From Actinostola sp. cb2023 (lineage: Eukaryota; Cnidaria; Anthozoa; Actiniaria; Actinostolidae), in assembly GCA_033675265.1 (NCBI GenBank), contig JAUJYZ010001549.1:88501-152500 (forward strand): a stretch of 64,000 nt of DNA, in the 5' to 3' direction. Of this stretch, positions 1 to 11,869 are shown piece by piece. The first letter of the stretch is position 1; each line of letters opens with the position of its first letter. Position numbers and translations under genes: made by a program. The notes under the pieces are model-generated. The model was not told the origin of the DNA. It ran no database searches and saw only the letters and a program-made list of their open reading frames with translations.

Positions 1-366
1 GATTTAGTTAGGGAGGCCCCTGGAGGGTTTCCATGTGTGGACTTAAAATTTAATAGACTTTAATAGACTTAAATGCCTTCATTTATTATCAATCATTTAT
101 TATTATGTTATTATTATCGTTTTCTTTATTTTCTACTAATAATAATAATACATTTTATATAGCTATCCATAGCAATGATCAGAGGGCTTAGAATGCTAAT
201 TAAAACCTAAAAATATATATAGACATAACTAAAAAAATAAATTATAAAGATAATATTAAAAGTAACTTTTTTTAAAGAGATATATTTGAAGCTTCTTATA
301 ACCGTGAGGACATTTCTGCTAGGAGACTGGTGGGCTTATAATTGGGGTGGGGCTTATAACCGACCT

Positions 367-401
<35 letters not shown>
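367..401. repeat. 35-nt poly-G tract
   Basis: An uninterrupted run of 35 G sits in AT-rich sequence with short GGGCTTATAA-type repeats around it. Similar runs lie at 1712-1732, 30042-30064 (after a C run) and 55657-55680. Such tracts can form G-quadruplexes and are prone to length error in assemblies. The rest of 1-830 shows nothing gene-like. Confidence 0.9.
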
Positions 402-402
<1 letters not shown>

Positions 403-833
403 GGGGACTTATAACCATACAGTATATCACCTCCCACCTAGATTAGCTTTATTTTGTACTATTTTGCGAGAGGATGATAACTTAATTTGTAATTTTATAA
501 TCATCAAACTTGCACAAATGATAATAATAAAGAACTTTATTTGAGTGTCAAAATACAAATTAAATTTATTATTAATGTCAAGTTATTAGTTTTGCATTGT
601 TATGTGAGTGTATTCATGCTAACTAATCAATCTATCTATAACAGTAACATCTTTATAACTTCCAATATTGAACAAACTTGAACACTAATAAATTCAACAT
701 ACTTCTTACGTCACTCAAAACTCCAAATATTCAAATCCCAGTTGTTCAGATTATTAATAGCACTATTGTTAACAATTATGGCTCAACCATTCAGTCTGTG
801 AAGGCAGGGCTACAATAGCAGACAGTGTGATTA

Positions 834-1455
834 CTAAAATAAACCTTCTGTAGACGAGGGACTAGCAGGATCAGTTCTAACAACGTTCAATACATCAGAT
901 TGTCTTTTTAATGTACGGAACTTCTTCAAAGGCTCTTTCAGTGTTTTGGTTAAGATGTCTTTCACTGGCCACTTGTTCTCCAGTTTTCTTGTACAACAGA
1001 AGCACCCCAAATCAAATTTCTTATTTTCAGGAGTTAAAACAGAAGTAAATGGATCATAGTTATGCCTTTTGTAGTTGTCACATTCTACTTCGTGAATCTT
1101 TTTGGATACCAATAAATAGACATCTTTTACTCTAGAGCAGAGCATGTTGAAGAATATTTCTCCAAAATTTTCTCCAATGCTTGAATTCTTTGAGCAAAGA
1201 TTTCAACCTTTATTTCAGGGCTGACATCAGCATAATGTGCGTCACTTCTGATGGACGACAAAGTCAAACAGCGGGCTATTTCTATGCATTGTGATTTTAT
1301 ATCATCAATTCCAAAGCGATCGGCAACTTGGCAGAATTTAAGAGTATTGTCATAATCGTCATATGACTCTGACCACATGTACTCAATGCAGAGGTTTTTG
1401 ACTTTCTCCATTTGGTATTCATCGGCGAGATTCAGCAGGAACTCATAGTTTGTAG
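834..1455 (-). pseudogene. BTB-family second exon, frameshifted
   Basis: On the minus strand this matches the second exon of the two intact BTB genes at 5805 and 10100. An AG acceptor ends at 1456 in the same phase (1), followed by the shared NYxFLLxLAxEYQM block, VADRFG and IQALEKILEKYSSTCS. After CSALE the frame hits a stop near 1129, and the rest (RVKDVYLLVSKK, then the FDLGCFCCTRK motif) continues in the frame one base back, consistent with a one-base deletion. The likely BTB exon upstream (2985-3235) is also broken, so this is probably a dead gene. A single sequencing error could explain this exon alone, but not the upstream relic. Confidence 0.75.
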
Positions 1456-2559
1456 CTGTTGGATGAAGATGAGATTTAATCATTAAAACGGTACATAAAA
1501 CGGTACATAACAAGTGCTGAAAGTTAGAAAGACTATAACCTCTTAGTGGTGAAAATTATTTCATGCCACACTCACTTGGAAGAGACTCTGGTAATTATAA
1601 CTTTTTAGGGTTCATTATCAAAATTTCTGATGAGCATCCCCACCACTTTAGGGGCCGTCGACGTATTCACATGTATATGCCCCACTTAACGTCCAATGGA
1701 CGTTTTGGGGAGGGGGGGGGGGGGGGGGGGGGTTTGAAGTATGGACGTTAGTGTGGGCATTTTGAACAAACACTTTTTTCGGAACTAATCATTGTAATTT
1801 TATTGAATAATGTCTTTCTCAGTCAATCAAAATGAGCTCGTGTTCATAGTGCCCGGATAGCGATACTCTTGTGTGTGGCTGGAAATGTCTAGGCCTACTC
1901 TAAAGTGCATAAATTATGTCAAACAATAGGTGGGCGTTACATTTTATGCTTCGAAAATACTCATTAATTACCTTTGAGGTAACCACACAAACCAGGTGCC
2001 CCCAATTTGGTCACATGATGGACCTGAAATACCCCGGAAAGTACTCGCGAGAGTAACTGATTAAATGTTTCCAGTCACTGGAAAAATATATTTTCCATAT
2101 ACTGGAAACTTTTAGGGGTTGAATCAACATGGCCCCAGAGCTCTTTTAATTGATGGGACGATTAGAACTCAAAATCGTCCGTCTCATGACTGTACATGAG
2201 TTCCCCCCCCTCATATAATAATCAGCCATCGGGATCGTGTGCGACAGAAAGTCTAGGCAATACCACTCTGTCCGAATTCGAAATAATAGGTGGGAAAGGC
2301 AGGGGGTTCTACTTCATAAACTCCAATGCAGAGTCCAAGAACATGTTGACGGATACGATGTCCTGGGTCAAGGCAGGGGGGTCATGAGCAAAGCATATGC
2401 AAAGACCGGAATTATGTTGCTTTTCTGGGCTAAAACCTTGGAACTCGTATTAATTTTATGACTAATTAAGAGAGCCATTGCATGTAATAATTAACAAACT
2501 TTCTGTTCGTTCCAATGCCTCGAATTCAGCCGAAGCAGGGGTTTCCAAACTCATCGGCT

Positions 2560-2710
2560 TCGCCTCGGCACGGGAAACGGGATCTCCTTCGCTTTTCTCT
2601 CCACAAACTTCGAACTAAATATCTTTTCAAATAGTCAGGGGACACATGATGGGATGCTTTTATGTACATCGTATCTCCGCGCCTCGACGAGCATATGCAA
2701 AGACCGGAAT
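2560..2710 (-). pseudogene. Second BTB first-exon relic
   Basis: Minus-strand reading gives VHKSI, then FEKIFSSKFVERKAKEIPF, which lines up with the VHKSxLSMWSPVFExMFTS(x)FxERTAxxIPLP segment of the intact BTB genes, but with stops and missing bases. It resembles the relic at 2985-3235, and flanking blocks repeat too: GCATATGCAAAGACCGGAAT occurs near 2395 and 2690. This looks like a local duplication of about 300 bp that carried a dead exon. Confidence 0.6.
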
Positions 2711-2984
2711 TCTTGCTTTTCTGGGCGAAAAATCACTTGGGAACTCTTCTTTATTGCCTTTAGGATTCATTGCATTTATCAATTAATGGTATTTGAAGCA
2801 GGTTCCAAAGCCTCGAATTCGGACTTCGGGGTTGAAAAGTCCTAATTGTTTCGCCTCGGACTAAAGAAACCCCGTCTATGTCAATAGCATTACTCCGCTT
2901 TGAAGTAGGAGTTAGGGGGGTCCACATGAATTCACTGTTCAGTTTTCAAGCTAAATATCAGGGTTCGAAGCAGTACAATAAAAC

Positions 2985-3235
2985 TCATCTTTTCCATGGC
3001 TTTTCCCTGACCTGAATGGGATTCCCTTGACCTTGCTTTTCTCTCCACCAAACTTCGTAAAGTACACATCTTTTCAACTACAGGGGACCACATTGATAGA
3101 ATGCTTTTATGTACATGGAATCTCCGTCCCTCAACGAGGTCAGCACCAAATCACTAAAGTTCCAAGGGGACGAAAAAATGACACACATGGGTTTGTCTTC
3201 TGAATCTGAAAAATCGGATTCAGTTTCTTTATCAA
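2985..3235 (-). pseudogene. BTB first-exon relic
   Basis: Minus-strand translation contains FSSPWNFSDLVL, then after a frame change LVEGRRFHVHKSILSMWSPV. This is the first-exon signature of the BTB genes at 5805 and 10100 (FSSPWHFSDxVLxVEDTKF, VHKSxLSMWSPVFE). The rest of the exon, down to about 2990, is recognisable only at DNA level and carries further indels. It lies upstream of the frameshifted second exon at 834-1455 on the same strand and is probably the same dead gene. Confidence 0.7.
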
Positions 3236-3484
3236 TTTTTTGTATTTTGGCAGCACTTTTCCCTAAAAGACAAGTTTTCAAGTTGAAAAGTCATTCCCTA
3301 TTAATTTTTTAGATCTGATGGTAAAGACCTCGCATGCGCTCACAAATCATTCAATAGCTATACCGCCAGTAGGCAGTAGCTAGGTTAGGGGGTAGTTGGA
3401 TGAATTCACTAGTATTTAACACAGTGTATCAAGCTTCCTTTGTAATCAGGGGTACAATATATCTGCATGCATGAGGGTTATATT

Positions 3485-3797
3485 TGCACGATCACGTGCC
3501 GGCAGCCATGACAGGGGGCACAGGATAAAGGAATACTGTATCTTGCAAAGGAAATCATAGCTGATATTGAAATTACACTCCAATGACTCTGAACACAGGC
3601 TTCAAGTCGAAGCTATCGGGTCAAGCTTTTGTACTGACCCGATAGCCTCGACTTGAAACCGTTGTTCAGAGTCATTGGAGTAACTGGACATTGGAGTAAC
3701 ATAACTTCGATATCAGCTAATATTGAATTCTTTCTCATGTAAAATGATTTTATTGTTCCTGCCCCCTGCCATGGCTGCCGGCACGTGATCATGTAAA
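3485..3797. mobile_element. Inverted-repeat (MITE-like) element
   Basis: The left end (GATCACGTGCCGGCAGCCAT near 3491) is the reverse complement of the right end (ATGGCTGCCGGCACGTGATC near 3772). A second inverted pair, CCAATGACTCTGAA near 3581 and TTCAGAGTCATTGG near 3667, flanks an inner hairpin around the GCTATCGGGTCA repeats. There is no coding capacity. The rest of 3240-5040 shows no gene. Confidence 0.75.
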
Positions 3798-4099
3798 CCT
3801 TCTATTGCAGTATTGGCCAACATCTATAAAATACCAAATAAACACAGATTTTCGGCCCTCCGACACAAGCCGGTCATGAACTTACACGAGTTTGAAGAAA
3901 CCCGTTTGAAGTGCTCGCTTTCCACACAAAACAGCTTTTTAAATAAACTCCTCTCATTCGGTGAGATACTGTGGAATGAATTCTACTTAGTTTACTCACC
4001 TCTGGTGATCCCTCTGTAAGGATCTAGACTGATTTGTCGATATAAACTGCTTTGGAGCGATTTCAAGCGTCACTTTCATACAAACGCACAACATGCAGA

Positions 4100-4320
4100 A
4101 ATGCAGGCACCACAGGAAGCCCAAGCTGTACTCTTTTATGAATACAGTAATTGTAAACGTATACTTACGATAAAGGACTGACATTTCAACACAGTGTTGA
4201 TAATTTACTGTTCTATTGTACTGATGTGTTAGTTTTGGTTTTAGTTCGTTTTTATTTATGTCATTTATTTTATATTTATAATCACAGCTTGGGCTGCCTG
4301 TGTCAACACAGGAAGCCCAG
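4100..4320. repeat. GGGCTTCCTGTG-type inverted motifs
   Basis: CACAGGAAGCCCAAG near 4110, then GCTTGGGCTGCCTGTG near 4286 and CACAGGAAGCCCAG near 4306, form inverted copies of one short motif. Related copies occur near 9697, 9852, 11411, 30083, 32945, 32995, 33096, 55291, 59072, 60367 and 60398. Confidence 0.6.
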
Positions 4321-5042
4321 CACAAAAACTTATCGAATCTTTTTATTTATTTTAAAAGTTATTAATTTATTAATTTATTTACTTTTCTTTCTTTACTTTC
4401 TAATTTTCATTTTTTTATAATTGTTTCTCTTTTATGCCGTCATTCAGGCATATATATTTTCGGATTTCGAAATTTTTCTTATCATTGAATTTTACCTTTG
4501 TTTCAAACTGTCAGACAGTGGTTTTTAAAAAAGCCTTCTTAACTATAATAAAGTATGTTTTTTTATTTTCAAATTAAAAAAATTAAACCATCAAAGTGTG
4601 CTTAAAATAGCATTGATTGCGTGACCCCGTGACTTGTCAAATCAGACTTCCGTCATTGCGTGACATACAATGTCGTAATAACAGATGTCCAGCGAACTTT
4701 GACCGATATTACATGTAAATTTGCTGTACATTTCGCTGCTAAACAACACCCGGGATTGCAAGAAAATTTATCAAGGTAATTTCAAAAGCAATTTTCCATA
4801 TTATAAACACAATATAACAGTGTTTTTATGGTGGTATTATTTGTGATTAATCGTCTCACACGAGTTTTGCACGTGAACCCTGTATGACAACACCATAACA
4901 ACTCAAGTACGGTTGCAAAGGTCGTCGCCACTGTTTCCACATTTGACGAAGAAACGACAAAAATACATTTTACTGTTGCAAATTATACCTGGAAATTTGC
5001 AGTATATATCATCGCTTTGACCGTGAATACAAAGTACAATCG

Positions 5043-5376
5043 ACAATTGCCCTATACCACTTACCACTATGACGTCAAATCAAAACAATCTATTGTTTAA
5101 ACGCTAAGGATCATGGTCGCTAGAGGGGGACAAAACAGCAACAACACAAAGGATTTCCCAAATAAATGTATTTTACAGACGGTCTGAAAGCGATAAAAGT
5201 CACCAAACACAGTAAATATTGTGGGAAAAGTATCGATGAACCATAATATCTGGAAACTAGCCAATTTGAAATCAAGCGAACCTCAGCAGAGCAGATTTAG
5301 TTCAAATTTCTATTGTTCTTCACGATTCTGTCCCCCTCATAAATAAGCCGTTACGTCATAGTGGTATAGGGCAATT
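5043..5376. mobile_element. MITE-like element with about 25-bp terminal repeats
   Basis: The left end AATTGCCCTATACCAC and following CACTATGACGT are matched in reverse complement by ACGTCATAGTG and GTGGTATAGGGCAATT at the right end. The interior (about 280 bp) is non-coding. The element lies upstream of the BTB gene at 5805. Confidence 0.75.
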
Positions 5377-5804
5377 ATGTGCCAAAAATTATTCAGCCAC
5401 ATAAATATATTCAATTATTTAGACAATTTTGGCTCAAACTTGTGGTGTTTGGTGTGTTTTTGGACGATTGTCAAGCTGCCTTTATATTGTTTTGCACGCA
5501 CAACGGGTGATTGTGAAATTACTTGTCTACACCACGCATGCGTTAGTGGCACTCTGCGTGATTGGGAAAACACTGGCACTCTGACACTGGTTGGCTTATG
5601 CAATGGTTCATATTAGCATATCGCCCGATGCTACATCGAGTTTATAGATTGTGCATGAGCTATACTGCTATATCTCCTTTAAATTCAGCTTCGCTAGAAG
5701 ACACAATTTTCTCCAAGTTACTGACTCGCAGACCAAAAATTAGCCTCGCAGTTTACCGTATTTAAAATATACACACCCCTCGGCTTTCAGGAGTTCTTGA
5801 TCAC

Positions 5805-6408
5805 ATGGAAGCAACAAAAACCTCGCTTATCGATGAAGCACAAGATTTCTCGTCCCCTTGGCACTTTAGTGATGCAGTCCTTGTCGTAGAGGACACCAAA
5901 TTTTATGTTCACAAGAGCATCCTGTCAATGTGGTCCCCGGTGTTTGAGAAGATGTTCACATCCCCGTTCGCCGAGAGGACGGCTACGAAGATCCCGTTGC
6001 CAGAGAAACGAAAAGATGAAATCGAGGTGTTGCTGAGATTGATTTATTCCAATGGGACCAAGCAGAAAGTTAGCGGTAGGAAATTATGTTTTCATTTCCT
6101 TCTGTTATTTCAACTTATCAATTTATATACAGTCAAAAACTTCCTGAAGGTCCTGCACGGTTTCTTTCTCCCGTAAACTGATATTGCTTTTATGGCCTCC
6201 CTTAAATGGACAGCTTCCGTATTCGCACGCCTACCGCTATGTCCTAAGTGTGTCGTCAGTTACGGGAGGTTGTGTCGCTGCATCTGTTTCATTCTTCTTT
6301 TTCGTTTTATTTTTTCTCTCTTCCTTCCATCCACATTTTCTTTTCCTTCCTTCCTTCCTTCCTTCTTTTCTTTCTTTTCTTTACTTTCCTTCCTTCCTTC
6401 CTTCCTTC

Positions 6409-6499
<91 letters not shown>

Positions 6500-7235
6500 T
6501 GGTACATTCTTTAGTTGTTCGTTCGTTCGTTCTTTCTTTCCTTCAATGCCTAGTTTATACTTCGTCAGTTACACCGCTCTCTTCCTGCACCAGTTCCCTA
6601 AATATTCTCCGTCTTCTACCATCTCTGTAATCGATGCTATCTTTCTCGCCACAGATACAAACTACTTTTATCTCCTCGAGCTCGCAGAAGAATACCAGAT
6701 GGATGACGTCAAGAAATACTGCATCGACTTCTTGACGTCGGCCATCGAGGCATCCAACTGCCTTTATCTGTGCCACGTTGCTGATCGTTTTTGTCTCAAA
6801 GACGTCATGACAAAATGTATCGAGGAAGCGAGGTATAAAGGCTCGAATGCACTGCAAGGAAATGAAGACTTCGAAGACTTGACACCCGAGCTGAAGAACG
6901 AAGTTTGCATGGAGAGAATCAAAGAACTGGAGAAGAGTCTTCAAGAATACACGAGCGCTTGTTCAAGACTTGTTGAACGCGTCTACCACACTACAGCAGA
7001 ACGGCTACAGAAGTCGTGCGACAAACTCGACGATCACCGACAGCTTGTGACCGTGTCGGCAGGGTTTGTTTCACAGACTGTTCAGCCATTCGATCTCGCG
7101 TGTGAGTGTTGTACGCAGAGAGTCGAGGAAGCGGACTGGAACCGAGTTGGGACGAATTTTTACGTCTTGAAAGACTATTTAACGAAGTTGCATGCGTTAC
7201 AACGCTCCAGTCGTGTGGCTGCTAGCGTGAATTAA
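5805..7235 (+). CDS. BTB-domain protein, two exons
   Basis: Exons 5805-6075 and 6655-7235, both at GT-AG sites with phase 1, give 283 residues from an ATG. Residues about 15-110 are a BTB/POZ fold: FSSPWHFSDAVLVVEDTKF, then VHKSILSMWSPVFEKMFTS, IPLP, and LLELAEEYQMDDVKKYC across the splice junction. Residues 120-165 resemble a short BACK-like helical stretch (VADRFCLKDVM). Residues 170-200 are a likely coiled coil. Near the C terminus is CECC (240-243), a Cys cluster shared with the paralogues. BTB domains dimerise and often recruit cullin-3, but no MATH or Kelch partner domain is present, so the function is open. The intron holds a TTTC microsatellite. The intact paralogue lies 3 kb downstream. 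Confidence 0.85.
6340..6505. repeat. TTCC/TTTC microsatellite in BTB intron
   Basis: A pure pyrimidine tract, TTCC units grading into about 20 TTTC units, fills the middle of the intron. It opens long spurious reading frames on both strands. Confidence 0.95.
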
Positions 7236-7566
7236 CTAGACTAAAACCACTGAACAAACAGATCGCTGGCTCAGACAGAGTTAGCGTAGTCATGACAACG
7301 AGCCTATTGGTTGCCATGACGATAAAGGCTGAGAATTGAGGGCCAAGTCTAGCATTCAGTCAGTTGACAGTTGTAAGATATTATCCATATCTTCAGAACG
7401 AACTCAGTATCGAAGGTGTTCTTATTGAATTCTTATTCTTATTATTATTATTATAAGGTGTGAAAACAACATGGCGGCCGAGGGCGTCTGCACGGTCGGG
7501 AGAGACCGCTGACACAAATGACGTAATGGCGGTTAATATAAGCCCTCCGCAAAACTATGGAAAACA

Positions 7567-7740
7567 CTAGATCCCAATGACCAAAACAAGGTCAAGATTT
7601 GAACAACAATAGATGCCTCGTTCTACAAAGACATGTCCTTTGTAGAACGAGGCATATCTAACATTAGTTCCTATTGTTGTACAATAGTTCCTATTGTTAT
7701 TCAAATCTTGACCTGGTTTTGGTCATTGGGATCTAGTGTT
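7567..7740. mobile_element. Hairpin element
   Basis: CTAGATCCCAATGACCAAAA at the left is mirrored by TTTTGGTCATTGGGATCTAG at the right, with GGTCAAGATTTGAA and TTCAAATCTTGACC inside and a central palindrome (GCCTCGTTCTACAAAG / CTTTGTAGAACGAGGC). It is about 170 bp and non-coding. Confidence 0.8.
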
Positions 7741-8167
7741 TTCCCAAAACTATACAAAAATGTCCAGAATCTGAACTTCTTTGAGCGAAAAGAAGAAGTT
7801 CTAACATTGAAGAGTTAATGTAGTTTTAGTAACAAACGAGGTGAACAGTTCGTAGAATTTTTTATCAAATTATGAAAATGTACATTCAATTTCAAAGGAT
7901 TGCGCTGTTTTGCATTATTTCGTTCTGTTTCGTATTTCACAAATATTCATTTCGTGATATTTCGCGATCTTATTCGCAAATATTTTCCATATGTGAAAAT
8001 GTACTACACGCATTCAGTTTTCAACAACGGATAACATAGAAAAGGAAAAGAGTAGAAATAAAGAAAGAGAAAATACGGCACCAAAACAGGGAAATATCTC
8101 TACGCAAAAATAAGAATGAAAATAAAAACAAGGGGAAATGGTTTTGTACGTCATCTTTTAGTAAAGA

Positions 8168-8925
8168 AATAGGGTCAATACTTGGGTCAATACTAGGTCA
8201 ATACTTGGGTCAATACTAGGGTCAATAATAGGTCAATACTTGGGTCAATACTAGGGTCAATAATAGGTCGATACTTGGGTCAATACTTGGGCCAATAATA
8301 GGTCAATACTAGGATCAATAATAGGTCAATACTTGGGTCAATACTAGGGTCAATAATAGGTCAATACTTGGGTCAATAATAGGTCAATACTTGGGTCAAT
8401 AATAGGTCAATACTTGGGTCAATACTAGGGTCAATACTAGGGTCAATAATAGGTCAATACTTGGGTCAATACTAGGGTCAATAATAGGTCAATACTTGGG
8501 TCAATAATAGGTCAATACTTGGGTCAATAATAGGTCAATACTTGGGTCAATAATAGGTCAATACTAGGGTCAATACTAGGGTCAATAATAGGTCAATACT
8601 TGGGTCAATAATAGGTCAATACTTGGGTCAATAATAGGTCAATACTTGGGTCAATAATAGGTCAATACTTGGGTCAATACTTGGGCCAATAATAGGTCAA
8701 TACTAGGATCAATAATAGGTCAATACTTGGGTCAATACTAGGGTCAATAATAGGTCAATACTTGGGTCAATAATAGGTCAATACTTGGGTCAATAATAGG
8801 TCAATACATCAATACTATAGGGTCAATAATAGGTCAATACTATATAGGGTCATACTAGAGTCAATAATAGGTCAATACTAGAGTCAATAATAGGTTCGAT
8901 ACTAGGGCCAATACTGAATAGGGTC
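8168..8925. repeat. GGTCAATAxT minisatellite
   Basis: About 760 bp of units of 11-14 bp of the type TTGGGTCAATAC, TAGGGTCAATAC and TAGGTCAATAA, mixed in irregular higher-order blocks. The last 100 bp is degenerate. From 7820 to 10090 I see no gene. Confidence 0.95.
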
Positions 8926-10099
8926 AGTATTAAATGGCCGGTGGACAAAAACGATGACTCGCATATATATTTTTTTCGGCCAAGCAAACCATTTTCTGTA
9001 TTGTAGAGATAATTAGGCCAAAATAATACTCAAAGTTTTTGTCTACAATTCGTCATTCTAACCGATAATCCAAACAATAGATTACCCGTGGCGTGACGCT
9101 GCCCAGATATCGATGTCACGCAACACTATATTACTTTGTAATCAACGAGAGACCAACTTATCGGCATTTTGTCGAACAGTCCTGCTCGTCTGCCACTTGC
9201 TCCCGTATTGAAAGCACAGCATCGACACAAACAAGAATTCTACAAGGTTTAAGGTAACTGTAAGTATGGTTTGAGTCCATTCAGTTCTATGGAAACAAAT
9301 CTGGTTTCGGTATGTTGACGTGTTTGCCTGACATCGCTGGCTTGATAAAGCTTGAACACAATCCAACAAACCCGAGCCAACAAAGCACTTGGCACGCAAT
9401 TCAAGCAACTAACTTATCTATAAGAACTTAAACGGTTGTATTTTGCTCAAAACATCGAGTAAAAACGTATTATATTTATGCAAAACAAGTACAATGTACG
9501 TTGAAGCAAGACTGGATTGTCAGTCACGTCAGAGTGGATGTTATGTCTGTTGATAAATAAATGGACATCAGGTCACACAAGAGACTATGGTCTCTTGGAT
9601 TACACCAAACACAGAGAGCTAACTTACATACGGTAGTATTTAAAGATGAATATGGCACAACATATTAAATCCTGTATGTATAGTTTCTACACAGGGAGCC
9701 CAAGCTCAATTTCTACGCGTAAAAATGCTAAAACTCGTCGGATTGGCTCCAAATCGCGTACAGAGGTACAAAATACCAGCAGAAACACAGTTGGTCAGCT
9801 TAATGTTAATATTGCTCTATTAATAGTATGATATTGTTATATAAAGTTCGTTGAGCTTGGGCTTCCTGTGGTTTCTATGCTAACTATTGTACAAAATATC
9901 GGTGATATTTATGTCATGGGTTAAGCATTATTCTATCTGCGTTATTCTTTAATTGTGATCGCGTTTTTGGCCACTGTCGTTTTCTATTTCTTTTTAAGTC
10001 GTTCCCAGACTACCCGGAATAATTTGGTTGTTGGTCCTGGGTACGAATAATTTGATAATCACGTGACTTCTCTTTATATGTTAAAAACTTGGTTTCCAG

Positions 10100-11179
10100 A
10101 TGCAGAGTGACAGCGAGGAACAGTCCTTTGATTTTTCGTCCCCATGGCACTTTAGTGACGTGGTGCTCATTGTAGAGGACACAAAATTCCATGTCCATAA
10201 GAGCACCCTCTCAATGTGGTCCCCAGTCTTTGAGAGGATGTTCACGTCAGAGTTTACGGAGAGAACGGCGGAGGAAATCCCGTTGCCAGGGAAACGTGTC
10301 GTGGAGGTGGAGGTCTTGCTCAGGTTGATATATTCATACGGAAAAGTACAGAGTGTCAGCGGTGAGTGTTGCGATAAGATGCGCAGGCGTTTCTGCGCAT
10401 GCAATGTTAAAACGGGCCAGACACAAGCATAAGCGCAATCCTAAGAAACGAACAATTTGATCTTTGCGCTTGTGTATAGATAGATGATATACTTTATTTA
10501 TCCTCGGGCTGGAACATGACGCTAGCAAGATAATACTAACATACTAATGTAGAATAATGCCTGTGCTTGCCGCATCATCATCATCATCATCATCATGACC
10601 ATCGTCATTGTATCACCAGATGAGAACTATCAGTTTCTTCTGGAACTCGCTGAGGAGTATCAAATGGACAAAGTCAAGACGTTCTGTGCCGAGTATCTCT
10701 CGTACAACATACAAGAATCCAACTCCATTCATTTCTACAAAGTAGCTGATCGATTTGGTCTTAAAGACGTAATGGCGCAATGCATACAGGAAGCCCGCTT
10801 CATGACATCTCTCTCCATGGAAGACAACCAAGACTACAACGACTTGAAACCCGAAGTTAAGATCGATATTTGCTCGGAAAGGATTAAAGAACTGGAGCGA
10901 ACACTGAGCGAGTATGCGAAGACCTGCTCGAGTTTGATTGAGCTGGTGTACAAGGATGTTGCTAGCAATGCGCTTTCCGAGATCGAGTGCGATAACAGTC
11001 CCGTGCATCGTACGGGTTCGCGTGAGCATTTTAAGATGTCATGTAAGTGCTGCAGGCGGCGAGTGCAAAACGCAGACTGCATGCTGCAATATAGCGGGTT
11101 TAGAGAACTGATGAAGAAGCTCTTTGATCTGGAGCATGGTAATCGTATAGCGAGAAGGGCTAAGAACGCCATTGACTGA
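10100..11179 (+). CDS. BTB-domain protein, paralogue of the 5805 gene
   Basis: Exons 10100-10361 and 10620-11179, with the same phase-1 junction as the paralogue, give 273 residues. The BTB fold runs from about residue 10 (FDFSSPWHFSDVVLIVEDTK) through STLSMWSPVFERMFTSEF to LLELAEEYQMDKVK. VADRFGLKDVM and a coiled-coil stretch (ERIKELERTLSEYAKTCSSL) follow. The C-terminal Cys motif is CKCC at 229-232, followed by RRRV. The ATG is preceded directly by TTTCCAG, so an upstream exon cannot be excluded, although the N terminus matches the paralogue in length. The intron carries a short CATCAT run. I infer a tandem duplication with the gene at 5805; the partner protein is unknown. Confidence 0.85.
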
Positions 11180-11869
11180 CGACACAAAATACCATGTAGG
11201 GAAGGGTAAGGATTCTCGTCCGCTGACGAATAATTAGTTACCAGTCTCCCAAAAGTGCCGCGCGTGGAAACTGGCCCCAATTTTGACGGTATTTTTGCCC
11301 GACGTGAATTCTCTGAACAGTGTGGAAATTCTTGCGCAAAGTCAAAGAGAAAACTAGAACAAGAATGACGAACTTTGTCCTTCTCACTCTTCTCTCGTCA
11401 GTAATGCAACAGGAAGCCCGAGTAATGTAGCCCTTTAATGCCAGTCTCTCTCGGTCAACTCTGAACTCGGACCCAGATCTCTCCTACTCTTTCGAGGCCG
11501 AGCGGAACAAAATGACCTCGAGACGAGACATAAATAATAGAAATAAATGCGCCAGCGAACACAACGCCAGTGCTTGGGTTCCCTGTCTCAGCAAAATGTA
11601 GAGGAAAGATGGCACGAGAATGGATCATCCAAATTACATTTTATTCAGCCTTTGTTTACATAGTAAGCCTCGTTCTCGTGCGCGCGAAAGACGCGGTTAC
11701 TAAGTTTTCGACTCGGTCTATAGCTGTCTATAATAAGAAATTTATTGTACACGGTGACTAGTAATGCGCATGCTGAACGAGACGACCGCTGACAAGTTTA
11801 CACCATGGCTCAGTCTAGATTAGAAGATGTGCATCTATGTAAAACCGCTGATTTACATATACTGCAGGC

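Noticed and set aside
6192..6654. Upstream extension of the BTB frame through the TTTC tract
   Set aside because: The matching phase-1 acceptor at 6651-6654 and the paralogue's structure show that this is intron.
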